Below, one piece after another: positions 9,433-16,272 of a stretch of DNA of 20,953 bases. Origin of the DNA: SG8-41 sp035574195. Its GTDB lineage: Bacteria; Pseudomonadota; Gammaproteobacteria; Burkholderiales; SG8-41. Each line of letters opens with the position of its first letter. Position 1 is the stretch's first letter. The stretch covers positions 1-20,953 of the forward strand of contig DATLZE010000117.1 in NCBI GenBank assembly GCA_035574195.1, written 5' to 3'. The translations under genes were made by a program, and so were the position numbers. The notes under the pieces were generated by a model. That model ran no database searches, was not told the origin of the DNA, and was given only the letters and a program-made list of their open reading frames with translations.

Positions 9433-9705
9433 ATGAACAAGGCAGATCTGGTGGAGGCGGTCGCGAAGACCGCCGGTATTTCCAAATCCGCTTCCGAGAA
9501 GGCGCTCGAAGGCGCGCTCGAGGCGATCAAGGGCGCGTTGAGCAAGGGCCAGAGCGTGACGCTCGCCGGGTTCGGCACGTTCCGCGTGGGCCGGCGCGCC
9601 GCGCGCGTGGGGCGCAATCCGCGCACCGGCGAGGAGATCCGCATCAAGGCTGCGCGGGTGCCCAAATTCAGCGCTGGTAAGGCCTTGAAAGACGCGGTAA
9701 ACTAG
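9433..9705 (+). CDS. hupB: HU, nucleoid-associated DNA-binding protein
   Basis: A 90-residue HU-family protein that bends and compacts DNA as a dimer. The start MNKADLVEAVAKTAGISKSA and the DNA-binding signature GFGTFRVGRR...RNPRTG (residues 46-66, with intercalating-type Pro63) are typical, and the ending KALKDAVN is that of HU-beta. The frame is open to a GTG two codons upstream, but I choose the ATG at 9433 because HU proteins begin MNKxxL and a long G run (AAGGGGGG) precedes it. It has its own strong promoter, and its position directly after lon is conserved in many proteobacteria. IHF subunits are related, but the sequence and length favour HU. Confidence 0.96.
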   Translation: MNKADLVEAVAKTAGISKSASEKALEGALEAIKGALSKGQSVTLAGFGTFRVGRRAARVGRNPRTGEEIRIKAARVPKFSAGKALKDAVN

Positions 9706-9737
9706 CATTCTCCGGCAGCAGAGAGCCGGGCTTGTTA

Positions 9738-9773
9738 TTTGGGGTAGGTGCGGGGCCTCGCGCCTACCCCAAA
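9738..9773 (+). terminator. Long hairpin after hupB, probable transcription end
   Basis: TTTGGGGTAGGTGCG (9738-9752) pairs with CGCGCCTACCCCAAA (9759-9773): a 15-bp stem with one T-G wobble and a 6-base loop, 33 bases after the hupB stop. Neither strand has a T tract after the stem, so it may be an RNA-stabilising 3' structure rather than a classic intrinsic terminator. Confidence 0.55.
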
Positions 9774-9805
9774 ATGCTTGGTAGCGGCGCCGGAGCCGCC
9801 GCGCG

Positions 9806-9828
9806 CGAACGGGGAGCGGTGCCGTTCG
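9806..9828 (+). other. Hairpin upstream of tRNA-Val
   Basis: CGAACGG (9806-9812) and CCGTTCG (9822-9828) form a perfect 7-bp stem with a 9-base loop. The surrounding 9774-9867 stretch is GC-rich and shows no recognisable -35/-10 pair for the tRNA genes, so the tRNA-Val promoter remains unidentified. Confidence 0.35.
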
Positions 9829-9867
9829 GATGCGCGGGCGTGAGACGGCGCGCAGCGTCCGTTTGAA

Positions 9868-9942
9868 GGGTGCTTAGCTCAGCGGTAGAGCATCGCCCTT
9901 ACAAGGCGAAGGTCGGGAGTTCGAGCCTCTCAGCACCCACCA
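9868..9942 (+). tRNA. tRNA-Val (anticodon UAC)
   Basis: A 75-base tRNA with encoded CCA. GGGTGCT (9868-9874) pairs with AGCACCC (9932-9938). The D arm contains AGCTCAGCGGTAGAGC, the anticodon stem TCGCC/GGCGA surrounds the loop CTTACAA with TAC at 9900-9902, and the T arm has GTTCGAGCC. It reads GUN valine codons and forms a pair with tRNA-Asp 99 bases downstream. Confidence 0.97.
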
Positions 9943-9945
9943 GTT

Positions 9946-10039
9946 ATGCAACGCGGCATGGCGGGTGTGGAGACTGGATTACGCGAGGCAGCGCAAAAGC
10001 GCTGTGGCCATTTTCTGCACCGGTAGCGCCGCGTTGCAT
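9946..10039. repeat. 12-bp perfect inverted repeat filling the tRNA-Val/tRNA-Asp spacer
   Basis: ATGCAACGCGGC (9946-9957) and GCCGCGTTGCAT (10028-10039) are exact reverse complements. They bracket a 70-base interior that holds a second perfect hairpin, CAGCGC-AAAA-GCGCTG (9989-10004). The outer repeat begins 3 bases after tRNA-Val and ends 2 bases before tRNA-Asp, so the folded spacer would present both tRNA ends side by side for processing. Confidence 0.75.
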
Positions 10040-10041
10040 CA

Positions 10042-10118
10042 GGAGCGGTAGTTCAGTCGGTTAGAATGCCGGCCTGTCACGCCGGAGGTCGCGGGTTCGA
10101 GTCCCGTCCGCTCCGCCA
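10042..10118 (+). tRNA. tRNA-Asp (anticodon GUC)
   Basis: A 77-base tRNA with encoded CCA. GGAGCGG (10042-10048) pairs with CCGCTCC (10108-10114), discriminator G. The anticodon stem CCGGC/GCCGG holds the loop CTGTCAC with GTC at 10076-10078. The T arm is CGCGGGTTCGAGTCCCG. It reads GAU and GAC. Confidence 0.97.
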
Positions 10119-10126
10119 GATCGCGC

Positions 10127-10154
10127 AAAGGGCGAACCCGGTTCGCCCTTTTTT
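10127..10154 (+). terminator. Intrinsic terminator after tRNA-Asp
   Basis: AAAGGGCGAAC (10127-10137) and GTTCGCCCTTT (10141-10151) form a perfect 11-bp stem with a 3-base loop, running into a six-T tract (10149-10154). This is a textbook rho-independent terminator ending the tRNA transcript. It ends only 18 bases before the ppiD ATG. Confidence 0.92.
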
Positions 10155-10172
10155 CTAGGTTGACGGATTTTC

Positions 10173-12077
10173 ATGTTCGACTTCGTCGTCAAGCACAAGC
10201 GGCTGATCCAGGTCGTCCTGTTCCTGATCTTTCTGCCGTTCGCGTTCTTCGGCGTGGATAGCTATTTCCGCTTCATGGATGCCGGCCAGGCGGTGGCGCG
10301 CGTGGGCGACTATTCCATTTCGCAGGAGGAATTCTCGCGCGCCCTGCGCGAGCGGCAGGACGCGATACGGCGCATCGCCCCGGGCGGCGTGGATCCCTCT
10401 CTGTTCGACAACCCGGAGCTGCGCTACGCGACGCTCGAGAGCTTGATCCAGAGGCGGGTGCTGCTCGAGCGGGCGCTCAGCCGGGGCATGACGATCACCG
10501 ACAAGCAGCTCCAGAATGCGATCGGCGAGCTTCCGATCTTCCGCGACGAGAGCGGGAAGTTCTCCTTCGCCCGCTACGAGCAGTTCCTCAGGGCGCAGAA
10601 CATGACCCCGGCCGGCTTCGAGGTGCGCCTGCGCCAGGACCTCATCCTGCAGCAGCTCTCCGAGGGCTACGCGGGCAGCAGCTTCGTGCCGCGTGTCGTT
10701 CTCGAGCGGCTGTCGAAGCTGTGGGGCCAGCGGCGCGAGGTGAGCCATCACACCATTTCCCCCGATCGGTTCCTCGGCCGGGTGAAGCTCGAGCCCGAAG
10801 CCGCGAAGAAGTACTACGAGGCCAACCAAGCCGAGTTCCGCATTCCCGAGCAGGTGCGCGTCGAATACGCAGTGCTCTCGCTCGAGACGCTCATGCAGCA
10901 AGTACGGATTGATCCGGCCGAGGTGCGCAAGCACTACGAGAGCCGCCGCAGCGAGTTCGAGACGAAGGAAACGCGCCAGGCGAGCCATATCCTGATCGGC
11001 GTGGACGCTGGCGCGGGCGGCGGGGCGCGCGAGAAGGCGCGCGCGCGCGCGGAAGAACTCTACCGGCAGCTGCAGAGCCGGCCCTCGGACTTCGCCGAGC
11101 TGGCGAAGCGGTACTCGCAGGACCCGGGATCGGCGGCGAAGGGCGGGGACCTGGGAACTATCAGCCGGGGCACGATGAAGGAGGCCCCGGAATTCGAGGA
11201 GGCGCTGTTTCGCCTGAAACCCGGCGAGATCTCGCCTCCCGTGGAGTCGAAGTTCGGCTTCCACATCATCCGGCTCACCGCGCTTCACCCCGCCCAGGTG
11301 AAGCCCTTCGAGGAAGTGCGCGCCCAGATCGAGAAGGAGCTCGTCAAGCAGCTCGCCGGCCGGAGGTTCGCCGAGATCGCGGACCAGTTCAACAACACGG
11401 TGTACGAACAGCCCGACAGCCTCAAACCTGCCGCCGAGCTCGTCAAGACCGCGCTGCGCACCAGCGGCTGGATCACCCGCGAGCGCGCCGACGATCCGCT
11501 GCTCGGCCATCCGCGAATGCTCGCCGCAATTTTCTCCGAGGAAGTGCTCAGGAACCGGCGCAACACCGAGGCGATCGAGGTCGCGCCCAACACCCTGGTC
11601 GCGGCGCGCGTGCTCGAATACAAGCCGGCGAGCGTACAGCCGTTCGAGGAAGTGCGCGCGGCGCTCGAGAAGAAGCTCGCGCTGCGCGAGGCGGCGCGGC
11701 TCGCCGCCGAGGAGGGACGCGGGCTGCTCGAGCGGTTGAAGCGAGGCGAGGAGGTGGCGCTCTCCTGGAGCGCCCCACAGCAGGTGGGGCGCGCCGATCG
11801 CAAGGACCTGCCCGAGCCTGTGGCGCGGCATGCGTTCCGGGTGGACGCCTCGAAGCTGCCTGCCTATTCCGGGCTCGAGAGCCCGGGCGGTGCCTACGTG
11901 CTGCTGCGGATCACGCGCGTGATCGAGGCCGAGGAGGCGCCCGAGGAGCAGCGCCAGGCCTTCGCCGAGGCGCTGCGCCAGGCGCTCGGGCAGGAGATTT
12001 TCTCCGCCTACGTCGCGAGCCTCAAGCAGCAGGTGGGAGTGAAGATCAGCAAGGAGCAGCTCGAGAAGAAACAATGA
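10173..12077 (+). CDS. ppiD: PpiD-like membrane-anchored periplasmic chaperone / peptidyl-prolyl isomerase
   Basis: A 634-residue protein with the PpiD layout: a short cytoplasmic N-terminus, one membrane helix at about residues 11-28 (LIQVVLFLIFLPFAFFGV), then a SurA-like N-terminal chaperone region and a parvulin-type isomerase domain at about residues 267-372 (ASHILIGVD through KFGFHIIRLTAL). PpiD sits at the Sec translocon exit and helps secreted proteins fold in the periplasm. The length matches the family (about 620-640). The ATG follows the tRNA-Asp terminator closely and has no strong ribosome site, so expression may rely on readthrough or an unrecognised promoter. Its place after tig-clpPX-lon-hupB is the usual one. 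Confidence 0.95.
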   Translation: MFDFVVKHKRLIQVVLFLIFLPFAFFGVDSYFRFMDAGQAVARVGDYSISQEEFSRALRERQDAIRRIAPGGVDPSLFDNPELRYATLESLIQRRVLLERALSRGMTITDKQLQNAIGELPIFRDESGKFSFARYEQFLRAQNMTPAGFEVRLRQDLILQQLSEGYAGSSFVPRVVLERLSKLWGQRREVSHHTISPDRFLGRVKLEPEAAKKYYEANQAEFRIPEQVRVEYAVLSLETLMQQVRIDPAEVRKHYESRRSEFETKETRQASHILIGVDAGAGGGAREKARARAEELYRQLQSRPSDFAELAKRYSQDPGSAAKGGDLGTISRGTMKEAPEFEEALFRLKPGEISPPVESKFGFHIIRLTALHPAQVKPFEEVRAQIEKELVKQLAGRRFAEIADQFNNTVYEQPDSLKPAAELVKTALRTSGWITRERADDPLLGHPRMLAAIFSEEVLRNRRNTEAIEVAPNTLVAARVLEYKPASVQPFEEVRAALEKKLALREAARLAAEEGRGLLERLKRGEEVALSWSAPQQVGRADRKDLPEPVARHAFRVDASKLPAYSGLESPGGAYVLLRITRVIEAEEAPEEQRQAFAEALRQALGQEIFSAYVASLKQQVGVKISKEQLEKKQ

Positions 12078-12168
12078 CGGGCGCTGGGCGGCGAGGCAGA
12101 GGCGAGGGGAGCGGCGCCGGCCAGCAGCGATTGTCGCCGCCGGTGGCGCGCCCTGCGCTTTGCGCTCG

Positions 12169-12960
12169 TCATTGTTCTTTCATTCCCGCCACCACCGTGT
12201 TGAAGCCGCAGTCCACATGGAGGATCTCGCCGGTGATGCCGGCGGCGCGATCGCTCATCAGGAACGCCGCGGCGTTGCCCACGTCCTCGATCGTCACGTT
12301 GCGCCGCAGAGGAGCGTTCTCCTCGACGAACTTGAGGATCCGGCCGAAGCCGCCGATGCCAGAGGCGGCGAGCGTGCGGATCGGGCCCGCAGAAATGCCG
12401 TTCACCCGGATGCCCCGGGGGCCGAGGTCGGCGGCGAGGTAGCGCACGCACGCTTCCAGGCTCGCCTTGGCGAGGCCCATCACGTTGTAGTTCGGGACGG
12501 CCCGCACCGCGCCGAGGTAGGTGAGGGTGAGCAGCGCGCCCTTTCGGCCTTCCATCAGCGGCAGTCCTGCCCGGGCGAGCGCGGCGAAGCTGTAGGCGCT
12601 CACGTCGTGCGCGATGCGGAAAGCCTCGCGCGTCAGCCCCTCGAGCAGCCCTCCTCGCAGCGCCTCGCGCGGGGCGAACGCGATCGAATGCACGATGCCG
12701 TCGAGGCCGTCCCAACGGGCGCCGAGCCCGGAGAAAAGCGCCTCGATTTCCTCGTCGGCCGCGACATCGCACGGCAGCACCGGCGCCTCGGCTCCGAATT
12801 CCCGGGCGAGCTGCTCCACGCGATCGCGCAGGTCCTCGTTCTGGTAGGTGAACGCGAGCGAGGCGCCTTCGCGCGCGCAGGCGCGCGCGATGCCGTAAGC
12901 GATGGAGCGGTTGGAGAGCAATCCGGTGACGAGGATCTTCCTTCCCTGCAGCAGGCCCAT
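12169..12960 (-). CDS. fabI: FabI, enoyl-[acyl-carrier-protein] reductase (NADH)
   Basis: A 263-residue short-chain dehydrogenase-type enoyl-ACP reductase that performs the last reduction in each fatty acid elongation cycle. The cofactor loop GLLSNRSIAYGIA is at residues 13-25. The active-site tyrosines and lysine are Tyr148 (LTYLG), Tyr158 and Lys165 (YNVMGLAK, Tyr-x6-Lys), matching E. coli Tyr146/Tyr156/Lys163. The start is the ATG giving MGLLQGRKILVTG, with GGAG six bases upstream; the frame is open 15 codons further to a GTG, without support. At residue 94 the usual Gly of HSIGFAP (E. coli Gly93) is Ala. The gene converges on ppiD (91 bases between stops) and is divergent from the ABC transporter operon. 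Confidence 0.96.
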   Translation of the reverse strand: MGLLQGRKILVTGLLSNRSIAYGIARACAREGASLAFTYQNEDLRDRVEQLAREFGAEAPVLPCDVAADEEIEALFSGLGARWDGLDGIVHSIAFAPREALRGGLLEGLTREAFRIAHDVSAYSFAALARAGLPLMEGRKGALLTLTYLGAVRAVPNYNVMGLAKASLEACVRYLAADLGPRGIRVNGISAGPIRTLAASGIGGFGRILKFVEENAPLRRNVTIEDVGNAAAFLMSDRAAGITGEILHVDCGFNTVVAGMKEQ

Positions 12961-13005
12961 GCGGGGCTCCTTGTTGTTTCTCCAGGGGGTCGCGATTCGC
13001 GCCAC

Positions 13006-13011
13006 ATTATA
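13006..13011 (-). promoter_or_regulatory. Candidate -10 box for fabI
   Basis: Read on the minus strand this is a perfect TATAAT, 45 bases upstream of the fabI ATG, inside an AT-rich island (CATTATATAG) in otherwise GC-rich DNA. The expected -35 region (GCTGGC) is a poor match, so an activator or an extended element may be involved. Confidence 0.45.
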
Positions 13012-13079
13012 TAGCGAGAAGCGCGGCCGCCAGCCCGAACGCTCGCGCGGCCGCCGGCCACGCGCCGCAGGAAATGGGC

Positions 13080-13085
13080 TACACT
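13080..13085 (+). promoter_or_regulatory. Candidate -10 box just before the transporter operon
   Basis: TACACT, two mismatches from TATAAT, ends 8 bases before the ATG of the binding-protein gene. If used, transcription would start within about 1-3 bases of the ATG, giving a nearly leaderless mRNA. No clear ribosome site is present before that ATG, which fits, but no good -35 box is visible. Confidence 0.25.
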
Positions 13086-13093
13086 TTTCGGCG

Positions 13094-15262
13094 ATGCTGG
13101 CTATTTCCCGCCGCGCGGTGCTCCTCGCCGCTGTGATCGCAGCCGGGTGTAGCGGTGCGCCGTGGAACGATCCCTATCCCGCCTCGGAGTCCGGCGCCAA
13201 CATCCTCTATTCCTCGTTCTCCGAGCGCCCCAAGCATCTCGATCCGGTGCAGTCGTACAGCTCGAACGAGTACGAGCTGATCGCCAACATCTATCAGCCG
13301 CCGCTCCAGTACCACTATTTCAAACGCCCCTACGAATTGATTCCGTTCTCCGCCACCGAGGTGCCGCGCCCGGCCTTCTACGACGAGCGGGGGCGGCGGC
13401 TGCCCGACGACGTGGACGCGTCGCGGGTCGCATACAGCGATTACGTGATCCGCATCCGTCCCGGTATCCTCTACCAGCCGCACCCGGCGCTTGCGCGCGA
13501 CGCCGCGGGCCGCTACCTCTATCACGACCTCAAGCCCGGTGATCTCGCTGGCGTGCGCGCGATCGGGGACTTCAAGCACAAGGGCACGCGCGAGCTCGTC
13601 GCGGCCGACTACGTGCACCAGGTGAAGCGCCTCGCGCACCCGCGCCTGCATTCCCCGATCCAGCAGCTGATGGGCGAGTACATCGTCGGGTTGAAGGAGC
13701 TCGCGGCCGAGCTCGCCCGCGCCGACAAGGCCGCCCCGGGGGGCGGTTTTCTCGACCTCACGCGCTACGAGATCGAGGGCGCGCAGGTGCTCGACCGCTA
13801 CACCTACCGCATCCGAGTGCGCGGCAAGTACCCCCAATTCCTCTACTGGCTGGCGATGCCGTTCTTTGCCCCGGTCCCGCCCGAGGCCGACGTGTTCTAC
13901 GCCCAGCCCGGCATGGCGCAGAGGAATATCTCGCTCGACTGGTTTCCGATCGGGACCGGCCCGTACATGCTCACCGTCAACGATCCCAACCGCCAGATGG
14001 TGCTCGAGCGCAACCCCAACTACCGGGGCGAGGTCTATCCGCACGAGGGCGAGCCAGGCGACGCGCAAGCCGGGTTGCTCGCGGACGCAGGCAAGCCGCT
14101 GCCGTTCATAGACAAGGTGGTGTTCTCGCTGGAGAAGGAGCAGATTCCGTACTGGAACAAGTTTCTCCAGGGCTACTACGACATGTCCGGCATCACCTCC
14201 GACACCTTCGATCAGGCGGTGCAATTTACCGGAGAGGGCGATGTCACGCTGACGGAGGACATGCAGGCGCGCGGCATCCGGCTCCAGACCTCGGTCGCGA
14301 CATCGGTGTTTTATCTCGGATTCAACATGCTCGATCCGGTGGTCGGAGGGCTGAGCGAGCGCCAGCGCAAGCTGCGCCACGCGATCTCGATCGCCATCGA
14401 TCAGGAGGAGTTCATCTCGATCTTCCGCAACGGCCGCGGCATCCCGGCGCAGGGCCCGATTCCACCCGGCATCTTCGGCTACCGCGAGGGTCGCGAGGGC
14501 GTCAATCCCTACGTCTACGACTGGGTGGACGGTGCGCCGCGCCGCAAGCCGATCGAGCACGCAAGAAAACTGCTCGCCGAAGCCGGCTACCCGAACGGGC
14601 GCGATGCGGTGTCCGGCCAGCCGCTGCTCCTCAATCTCGACACCACGGCCGCGGGGCCGGAGGCGAAATCTCGGCTCGACTGGTACGTGAAGCAGTTCCA
14701 GAAGCTCGGCGTGCAGCTCGCGATCCGGGCGACCGACTGGAACCGCTTCCAGGACAAGCTGCGCACGGGCAACGTCCAGCTCTATTTTCTCGGCTGGAAC
14801 GCGGACTATCCCGACCCGGAGAATTTCCTGTTCCTGCTGCACGGGGCGCAGAGCAAGGTGAAGACCCAGGGCGAGAACGCTTCCAACTACGAGAACCCGG
14901 AGTTCGACCGCCTGTTCGAGCGCATGAAGAACATGGATAACGGCCCCGAACGGCAGGCGATCATTGACCGCATGGTCGAGATCGTGCGCCGCGACGCGCC
15001 CTGGGTGTGGAGCTTCTTCCCCAAGAACTACTCGCTGCACCACGCCTGGGTCCACAACCGCAAGCCCAACCAGATGGCCAACAACGATCTCAAGTACCTG
15101 CGCATCGACCCGATGCTGCGCGAGCGACTGCGCCGGGAGTGGAACCAGCCCGTAGTGTGGCCAGTGCTGGTGCTCGCCGCGCTGCTCGCCGCCTCGCTCG
15201 TGCCCGCGATCGTCACCTACCGGCGCCGCGAACGCGCTACCGCCGTGCCCGGTAAAGCGTGA
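13094..15262 (+). CDS. Peptide-type ABC transporter solute-binding lipoprotein with C-terminal membrane anchor
   Basis: A 722-residue family-5 extracellular solute-binding protein (DppA/OppA/YejA type). The N-terminus MLAISRRAVLLAAVIAAGCS has a lipoprotein signal with Cys19 as the predicted lipidated residue; SRRAVLL also resembles a twin-arginine motif. Family features include FSERPKHLDPVQSYSS near the start, FPIGTGPYMLT and RNPNYRGEVYP in the middle, and WNADYPDPENFLFLLHG towards the end. Unusually, a hydrophobic helix at about residues 687-708 (WPVLVLAALLAASLVPAIV) is followed by YRRRER, a predicted C-terminal inner-membrane anchor. It is about 200 residues longer than typical DppA. The frame is open further upstream to 12902, but that would cover fabI, so I start at the ATG before the signal peptide. 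First gene of a four-gene transporter operon; substrate unknown. Confidence 0.88.
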   Translation: MLAISRRAVLLAAVIAAGCSGAPWNDPYPASESGANILYSSFSERPKHLDPVQSYSSNEYELIANIYQPPLQYHYFKRPYELIPFSATEVPRPAFYDERGRRLPDDVDASRVAYSDYVIRIRPGILYQPHPALARDAAGRYLYHDLKPGDLAGVRAIGDFKHKGTRELVAADYVHQVKRLAHPRLHSPIQQLMGEYIVGLKELAAELARADKAAPGGGFLDLTRYEIEGAQVLDRYTYRIRVRGKYPQFLYWLAMPFFAPVPPEADVFYAQPGMAQRNISLDWFPIGTGPYMLTVNDPNRQMVLERNPNYRGEVYPHEGEPGDAQAGLLADAGKPLPFIDKVVFSLEKEQIPYWNKFLQGYYDMSGITSDTFDQAVQFTGEGDVTLTEDMQARGIRLQTSVATSVFYLGFNMLDPVVGGLSERQRKLRHAISIAIDQEEFISIFRNGRGIPAQGPIPPGIFGYREGREGVNPYVYDWVDGAPRRKPIEHARKLLAEAGYPNGRDAVSGQPLLLNLDTTAAGPEAKSRLDWYVKQFQKLGVQLAIRATDWNRFQDKLRTGNVQLYFLGWNADYPDPENFLFLLHGAQSKVKTQGENASNYENPEFDRLFERMKNMDNGPERQAIIDRMVEIVRRDAPWVWSFFPKNYSLHHAWVHNRKPNQMANNDLKYLRIDPMLRERLRREWNQPVVWPVLVLAALLAASLVPAIVTYRRRERATAVPGKA

Positions 15263-15293
15263 CCGGAGCCCGGCCGCCGGTTATGGTTCCGAG

Positions 15294-16271
15294 ATGATCG
15301 CCTACGTCATCCGGCGCATCCTCTACGCGATCCCGATCCTGATCGGGGTCAACCTCGTCACTTTCGTGCTGTTCTTCGTCGTCAACAGCCCCGACGACAT
15401 GGCGCGCGTGCACCTCGGAGTGAAGCGGGTGACGCCGGAGGCGATCCAGAAATGGAAGGAAGAGCGGGGCTACGACAAGCCCTTGCTCTACAACAGCGCC
15501 GCGAGCGGTGCGGCCAAGCTCACCGAGACCATTTTCTTCGAGAAATCGGTCAAGCTCTTCGCCTTCGAGTTCGGCCGTTCCGACCAGGGGCGCGACATCG
15601 GACACGACATCCGTACCCGCATGTGGCCGAGCCTCGCCATCGCGCTCCCGGTGTTCTTGTTGGGGCTGCTCGCCTACGTCACGTTCGCGCTCACGATGGC
15701 GCTGTTCCGCGCGACCTACGTGGACTTCTGGGGCGTGGTCGTGTGCGTGGCGATGATGTCCATTTCGTCGCTGTTCTACATCATCGGCGGCCAATACCTC
15801 ATCGGCAAACTGCTCAACCTGGTACCGATTTCAGGCTACGACACCGGAACCGACGCGCTCAAGTTCCTGGTGCTCCCGGTGGTGGTCGGCGTGGTGAGCG
15901 GCATCGGTGCCAACACGCGCTGGTACCGCACCATCTTTCTCGAGGAGCTCAACAAGGACTACGTGCGAACCGCGCGCGCGAAGGGGCTCTCGGAACCGCG
16001 CGTGCTGTTCCGCCACGTGCTCCACAACGCGATGATCCCCATCCTCACCGGCGTGGTGGTGGTGATCCCGCTGCTGTTCATGGGCAGTCTCATCGCCGAG
16101 GCATTCTTCGGTATCCCGGGTCTCGGCAGCTACACGATTGACGCCATCAATTCCCAGGATTTTGCGATCGTGCGCGCGATGGTGTTCCTGGGCTCCGTGC
16201 TCTACATCGTGGGCCTGATCCTCACCGACATTTCTTACACCCTGGTGGACCCCCGCGTCCGCTTCGAGTGA
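15294..16271 (+). CDS. Peptide-type ABC transporter permease, YejB/DppB-like
   Basis: A 325-residue inner-membrane permease. Six hydrophobic helices are visible, roughly at residues 8-30, 113-137, 145-167, 189-206, 247-272 and 294-314. The cytoplasmic EAA coupling loop is at about 222-246 (DYVRTARAKGLSEPRVLFRH), which docks onto the ATPase. The soluble stretch at 31-112, between the first two helices, is typical of the DppB/YejB group. The ending TLVDPRVRF is the usual end of DppB-type permeases. It starts 31 bases after the binding-protein gene and its stop is one base before the next permease ATG. I infer that it pairs with the following permease to form the channel. Confidence 0.93.
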   Translation: MIAYVIRRILYAIPILIGVNLVTFVLFFVVNSPDDMARVHLGVKRVTPEAIQKWKEERGYDKPLLYNSAASGAAKLTETIFFEKSVKLFAFEFGRSDQGRDIGHDIRTRMWPSLAIALPVFLLGLLAYVTFALTMALFRATYVDFWGVVVCVAMMSISSLFYIIGGQYLIGKLLNLVPISGYDTGTDALKFLVLPVVVGVVSGIGANTRWYRTIFLEELNKDYVRTARAKGLSEPRVLFRHVLHNAMIPILTGVVVVIPLLFMGSLIAEAFFGIPGLGSYTIDAINSQDFAIVRAMVFLGSVLYIVGLILTDISYTLVDPRVRFE

Positions 16272-16272
16272 A

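Noticed and set aside
10155..12074. A 639-codon frame antisense to ppiD
   Set aside because: Antisense shadow of ppiD; no independent promoter, ribosome site or domain.
12078..12168. Possible terminator between convergent ppiD and fabI
   Set aside because: The gap is GC-rich with several imperfect GC pairings, but no single strong stem and no T tract, so I could not support a specific terminator.
12902..13093. A 64-codon upstream extension of the solute-binding protein
   Set aside because: It would overlap the start of fabI on the other strand and bury the lipoprotein signal peptide inside the protein.
13079..15055. A 658-codon frame antisense to the solute-binding protein
   Set aside because: Shadow of a gene with clear signal peptide and SBP motifs on the other strand.
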